This document shows, piece after piece, positions 60,603 through 64,000 of a stretch of 64,000 bases of DNA. The stretch spans positions 1 to 64,000 of the forward strand of contig NZ_VBSL01000006.1 in assembly GCF_006149005.1 (NCBI RefSeq), given 5' to 3'. The stretch is from Larkinella sp. C7 (GTDB taxonomy: Bacteria; Bacteroidota; Bacteroidia; Cytophagales; Spirosomataceae). The notes under the pieces were generated by a model, which ran no database searches, had not been told where the DNA came from, and was given only the letters and a program-made list of their open reading frames with translations. Position numbers and translations under genes: made by a program. Each line of letters starts with the position of its first letter. Position 1 is the stretch's first letter.

Positions 60603-60633
60603 CCGCCTGACGGACTGTCTCCGCCACTTTCTT

Positions 60634-62088
60634 ATGCAGTTAACCACCCTATTATATAAAGTACCCTTGCAGTCGACGTCCGGGAATATGAACGTCGAGG
60701 TCCGTAAATTGACGATGGATTCGCGGCAGGCGGCCCCCGGCGGTTTATTTGCCGCCATTCGCGGGACGCAGACCGATGGCCACCGGTTTATCGAAAAAGC
60801 CGCTGAACAGGGCATTTCGGTCATTCTGTGCGAAGAGATGCCCGAAAACCGGTCTGAGCAGGTAACCTACGTTCAGGTTCTGGACAGCAGTTATGCACTG
60901 GGGCTGATTGCGGCTAATTTCTACGATCACCCTTCCAAAAAGTTGAAACTCGTTGGGGTGACGGGGACTAACGGCAAAACCTCGACGGCGACGCTGTTGT
61001 TTCGGCTTTTCCAGCGACGCGGCTACCGGTCGGGCCTGCTTTCGACGGTTCAGAACCAGATCGACGAGACGGTTATTCCGGCGACGCACACCACGCCCGA
61101 CACCATTGCTTTAAATGAACTGCTGGTGCAAATGACGCAACGCGGTTGTACGCATTGTTTTATGGAAGTGAGTTCGCACGCAATGGTGCAGCAGCGGGTG
61201 GCCGGTTTGCATTTTGCCGGGGGCATTTTCACGAACATTACCCACGATCACCTCGATTTCCACGAGACGTTCGATAACTATATCAAGGCCAAAAAAAGCT
61301 TCTTCGATCAATTACCCGCGTCGGCATTTGCACTCACCAATCTGGACGATAAACGGGGGCTGGTAATGCTTCAGAATACCCGCGCCCGGAAGGAAAGTTA
61401 TTCGCTGCAAACGCTGGGGTCTTTCAAAGGGCGGATTCTGTCGGAAGGTTTGTTTGGGATGCAAATGGAGGTAGACGGTCGGGAAGTATGGTTCAAACTG
61501 ACGGGCCGTTTCAACGCTTATAACCTGCTGGCGGTGTACGGAGCGGCTGTTTTGCTGGGCGAAGACCCCGAAGAATCGCTGACGCAGCTTTCGGATTTGC
61601 CCAGTCCGCCGGGCCGGTTTGAGATGGTAATTTCCGATACGAAAATCGTGGGTATTGTCGATTACGCCCATACGCCGGATGCATTACAGAACGTGCTGGA
61701 AACCATCGCGGGGTTGCGGCAGGGCAACGAGCAGGTGATTACGGTGGTGGGCTGTGGGGGAAACCGCGATGCCGCCAAGCGTCCGATTATGGCCGAAATT
61801 GCCTGTAAATTCAGCGATCGGGTGATTTTGACGTCCGACAATCCGCGCAACGAAGATCCGATGGCCATTCTGGAACAAATGCAGGCTGGGGTGCCACCGC
61901 TTCATTTCAAGAAAACCCAGACCCTGGTGGATCGGCGCGAGGCCATTTACCGGGCTGTTGAACTGGCGCAACCCAACGATGTCATTTTAATTGCCGGCAA
62001 AGGCCACGAAACGTACCAGGAAATCAAGGGCGTAAAGCACGACTTCGACGACCGTAAGATCCTTCGTGAAGCCTTTCAACAATCATGA
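60634..62088 (+). CDS. murE: UDP-MurNAc-L-Ala-D-Glu:meso-diaminopimelate ligase
   Basis: MurE adds the third stem residue in the cytosol using ATP. The 484-residue protein has GVTGTNGKTSTATLLF (P-loop, K115), the HTTPD and MEVSSHAMVQQRV segments, and the C-terminal D402-N-P-R405-NEDP loop, which is the specificity mark for meso-diaminopimelate rather than L-lysine. Lys of the KGHE loop is at GKGHETYQ. It follows ftsI in the conserved dcw order and is separated from mraY by a 158-bp gap with a long inverted repeat. Confidence 0.96.
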   Translation: MQLTTLLYKVPLQSTSGNMNVEVRKLTMDSRQAAPGGLFAAIRGTQTDGHRFIEKAAEQGISVILCEEMPENRSEQVTYVQVLDSSYALGLIAANFYDHPSKKLKLVGVTGTNGKTSTATLLFRLFQRRGYRSGLLSTVQNQIDETVIPATHTTPDTIALNELLVQMTQRGCTHCFMEVSSHAMVQQRVAGLHFAGGIFTNITHDHLDFHETFDNYIKAKKSFFDQLPASAFALTNLDDKRGLVMLQNTRARKESYSLQTLGSFKGRILSEGLFGMQMEVDGREVWFKLTGRFNAYNLLAVYGAAVLLGEDPEESLTQLSDLPSPPGRFEMVISDTKIVGIVDYAHTPDALQNVLETIAGLRQGNEQVITVVGCGGNRDAAKRPIMAEIACKFSDRVILTSDNPRNEDPMAILEQMQAGVPPLHFKKTQTLVDRREAIYRAVELAQPNDVILIAGKGHETYQEIKGVKHDFDDRKILREAFQQS

Positions 62089-62094
62089 TTGAAT

Positions 62095-62225
62095 GGGTTA
62101 GATGGATTTGATGGATGAATGGCTTTAATGGTTGGATGGTTAAATGGTTACTGCATGCATACGAACCATTAGAGCCATCCAACCATTAAAAACCGTCTAA
62201 CCATCTAACCATCAATCCCGTTCCG
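62095..62225. repeat. Long inverted repeat made of ATGGTT-type words between murE and mraY
   Basis: TAATGGTTGGATGG (62126-62139) is complemented at about 62176-62190, and the outer arms GGTTAGATGG and CCATCTAACC pair further out. The central part contains GCATGCAT. It fills most of the murE-mraY gap and is built of short, near-repeated words. Confidence 0.7.
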
Positions 62226-62246
62226 CTATTCAACCATTCAGACTTT

Positions 62247-63464
62247 ATGCTCTATTATCTCTTTACGTATCTGGATCAGCAGTTCAATTTCCCCGGTGCC
62301 GGGGTTTTTCAATATCTATCGTTTCGGGCGGGGGCAGCCATTACGCTGTCGCTGCTGATTGCGGCCGTGTACGGGCGGCAAATCATCGATAGGCTCCGAA
62401 AATTGCAAATTGGTGAAGAAATCCGGGACTTGGGGCTGGAGGGGCAAATGCAGAAACGCGGCACACCAACGATGGGCGGTTTTATCATTCTGGCATCGCT
62501 GGTTTTCCCGACCTTGCTGTTTGCCAAATTGACGAATGTCTACATCGTCTTGCTGCTGGTTTCCACCGTCTGGACTGGTCTGATCGGGTTTATTGACGAT
62601 TACATTAAAGTATTCAAAAAAAATAAAGAAGGTTTACAAGGGAAGTTCAAGGTCGTCGGGCAGGTTGGACTGGGGCTAATTGTTGGGTTGACGCTGTACT
62701 TTAACGAACACGTCAAAATCCGGGTCTACAAACCGGGGCTGATCAGCACGTCGATTGGTCAGGTTGAATACGGGGCCTATCAGGACATCAAATCCATGTC
62801 GACTACGGTTCCCTTTTTGAAGAACAATGACTTCAATTATACGTCTTTACTGCCCGATTTCATTCCGGCCGAATACACCTGGATTCTGTACGTCGCCATC
62901 GTTATTTTTATTGTAACGGCGGTTTCCAATGGAGCCAACATCACCGACGGCATCGATGGGCTGGCGGCCGGTACCTCCGTCATCATTGGCCTGACGCTGG
63001 GCGTGTTTGCGTATCTGTCGAACAACAAACCGTTTTCGCAATACCTGAGCATCATGTACATCCCGAATTCGGGGGAGATGGTGATTTTCTGTGCGGCTTT
63101 TGTGGGCGCCTGCATTGGTTTTTTGTGGTACAATTCCTATCCGGCCCAGGTGTTCATGGGCGACACGGGAAGTTTGATGCTGGGCAGTATCATCGCCGTG
63201 CTGGCGCTGGCCACCCGGAAAGAACTGCTGATTCCGATTGTCTGCGGTATTTTTCTGGTGGAACTCGTGTCGGTGATCATGCAGGTCAGTTATTTCCGGT
63301 ACACCAAGCGGAGGTATGGCGAGGGGCGACGGATCTTCCTGATGTCGCCGTTGCACCACCATTTTCAGAAAAAAGGGTATCACGAAGCCAAAATTGTCAC
63401 CCGGTTCTGGATCGTTGCCATCATTTTAGCGGTTATCAGTTTGGTGACTTTGAAGCTCCGCTAA
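62247..63464 (+). CDS. mraY: Phospho-N-acetylmuramoyl-pentapeptide transferase
   Basis: MraY makes lipid I at the inner membrane. The 405-residue protein has about 10 membrane segments and motifs [59 protein letters not shown] and [20 protein letters not shown]. The Asp residues of DDY, DGIDG and MGDTGS are all present. The usual next dcw gene, murD, is absent here: a coiled-coil gene follows instead. Confidence 0.96.
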   Translation: MLYYLFTYLDQQFNFPGAGVFQYLSFRAGAAITLSLLIAAVYGRQIIDRLRKLQIGEEIRDLGLEGQMQKRGTPTMGGFIILASLVFPTLLFAKLTNVYIVLLLVSTVWTGLIGFIDDYIKVFKKNKEGLQGKFKVVGQVGLGLIVGLTLYFNEHVKIRVYKPGLISTSIGQVEYGAYQDIKSMSTTVPFLKNNDFNYTSLLPDFIPAEYTWILYVAIVIFIVTAVSNGANITDGIDGLAAGTSVIIGLTLGVFAYLSNNKPFSQYLSIMYIPNSGEMVIFCAAFVGACIGFLWYNSYPAQVFMGDTGSLMLGSIIAVLALATRKELLIPIVCGIFLVELVSVIMQVSYFRYTKRRYGEGRRIFLMSPLHHHFQKKGYHEAKIVTRFWIVAIILAVISLVTLKLR

Positions 63465-63509
63465 CGTCAAAGTAGTAGTAACTCCTCAATCCTTTGACGA
63501 AATTGAACC

Positions 63510-63875
63510 ATGGCCGAGAAAGAACGCCTTGAGCAACTGGAGCCTTTGGTCGCCGACATCGCCCTCAAGCAGGACCGCATGTTGGGCCAGATTGGCATGA
63601 TCGTAGACCAGGTCTCCCTGCATACCGTGCGGCTGGACGATCTGACCCGCCGGGTCACCAGTACCGAAAAGAAAATAGACTCCCTGGCCAACGGGTTGGC
63701 TAATGTGACAACCGACTTAAACGAAACGAGACAGGAAATGCGGCAGCGTTTTGAACAGGTTGAGCAACATTTTGACAAAGTCGATCTGCGTTTTGACAAG
63801 CTCGAAACGCGACTAGAGAAAATAGAACAAACGCAGCAGCTCGTTTTAATGTTGTTGAAAGAACATCTGAAATAG
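63510..63875 (+). CDS. Small coiled-coil protein of unknown function
   Basis: The 121-residue protein is almost wholly heptad-patterned (LEPLVADIALKQDRMLGQIG, LDDLTRRVTSTEKKIDSLAN, FDKVDLRFDKLETRLEKIEQ), with no membrane segment or signal. Small coiled-coil proteins with this LDDLTxRV...FDKVDxRFDKLExRL pattern are scattered in Spirosoma-type genomes; no function is known. It lies 45 bp after mraY on the same strand and has a hairpin just downstream (63927-63948). Confidence 0.75.
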   Translation: MAEKERLEQLEPLVADIALKQDRMLGQIGMIVDQVSLHTVRLDDLTRRVTSTEKKIDSLANGLANVTTDLNETRQEMRQRFEQVEQHFDKVDLRFDKLETRLEKIEQTQQLVLMLLKEHLK

Positions 63876-63894
63876 CTGAAAATTTCATTCGACC

Positions 63895-63925
63895 TTGTAT
63901 TTCAGAAATATAGACTCTATATTTG
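63895..63925 (+). promoter_or_regulatory. Strong Bacteroidota-type promoter near the window's right edge
   Basis: An exact -7 element TATATTTG (63918-63925) has TTG at 63895-63897, spacing 20 bp. It also sits in the perfect dyad ATATAGA-C-TCTATAT (63909-63923), so a repressor could overlap it. The transcribed gene would be beyond 64000. Confidence 0.6.
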
Positions 63926-63926
63926 C

Positions 63927-63948
63927 ACTCCCGTTTTTGGACGGGAGT
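63927..63948 (+). terminator. Hairpin ACTCCCG/CGGGAGT followed by TTTTTGTG
   Basis: The stem is 63927-63933 with 63942-63948 around an 8-nt loop, and a T-run follows. It can terminate the coiled-coil gene; it lies only 2 bp after the promoter's -7 element, so a transcript from that promoter would begin with it. Confidence 0.7.
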
Positions 63949-64000
63949 TTTTGTGTATAGCGCAAGTATTTGTCTATCAATATATAATCTCCCATAAACA

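Noticed and set aside
63467-63799. Minus-strand ORF of 110 codons (Ser/Cys-rich) opposite the coiled-coil gene
   Set aside because: Antisense to a heptad-patterned gene; Ser/Arg/Cys content is typical of a shadow frame.
1-64000. tRNA, rRNA or riboswitch genes
   Set aside because: Read by eye, no T-loop/acceptor combination or known riboswitch core was found; a covariance-model scan would be decisive.

Overview
The window looks like a chromosomal segment from a Gram-negative bacterium of the Bacteroidota, most likely the order Cytophagales (Spirosoma/Larkinella-like; the genus is a guess). The evidence is a large secreted protein with a type IX secretion (T9SS) C-terminal sorting domain, TAnnTTTG-type promoters, few Shine-Dalgarno sites, a TonB-dependent receptor followed by a lipoprotein with an Asp run after its lipobox, an envelope-type AsmA protein, and a dcw cell-wall cluster with a small FtsL-like protein and a PASTA-containing FtsI. 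No rRNA, tRNA or CRISPR array was recognised.

Layout. 0-8.2 kb: envelope and core genes (cut-off large repeat protein, upp, a Wzi/RemB-like barrel, gmhA, AsmA). 8.2-12.3 kb: a methyltransferase, a cupin protein and a two-gene peptidase operon. 12.3-18.1 kb: a 1466-residue T9SS adhesin-like protein with 147-bp internal repeats, flanked by gene debris: a frameshifted ORF end, an AraC-type HTH fragment, an orphan T9SS C-terminus and a 59-bp sequence present on both sides. 18.2-38.5 kb: an accessory block almost entirely on the minus strand. It repeats one theme, a small regulator (three Crp/Fnr, two AraC, one ArsR) beside one or two small-molecule enzymes (FAD oxidase fused to a PhlG-like hydrolase, SDR/NmrA reductases, alpha/beta hydrolases, a TetX-family flavin monooxygenase, VOC, RibD-C, SRPBCC). 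Inside it lies an AT-rich island (22.3-25.4 kb) with a decayed IS982-like element and a deacetylase/formyltransferase pair.

38.7-42.3 kb: a DoxX-like membrane protein with a Cys-rich tail, a DUF2809 protein and an AT-rich orphan gene. The orphan encodes a probable HEPN-type protein (R-x4-H motif) whose N-terminus is separated by a one-base frameshift at an A7 run; this is the best candidate here for an undescribed defence- or toxin-like gene. 42.4-56.8 kb: TonB receptor/lipoprotein pair, Rrf2 regulator, DUF4301, ybeY, DUF5009 acyltransferase, pcrA, a cysteine-less peroxiredoxin-like protein, an MFS transporter and a TlpA-like thioredoxin. 57.0-63.5 kb: rsmH-ftsL-ftsI-murE-mraY, making peptidoglycan precursor and septal machinery. 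The usual next gene (murD) is not there; a small coiled-coil gene and a strong promoter-like site followed by a hairpin end the window.

A recurrent structural feature is long, often imperfect inverted repeats at gene ends (47.3, 49.4, 50.7, 53.1, 55.4, 57.9 and 62.1 kb). Two palindromes sharing CTACCAA-x-TGGTAG lie about 60 bp upstream of two separate operons in the accessory block and look like operators of one regulator.
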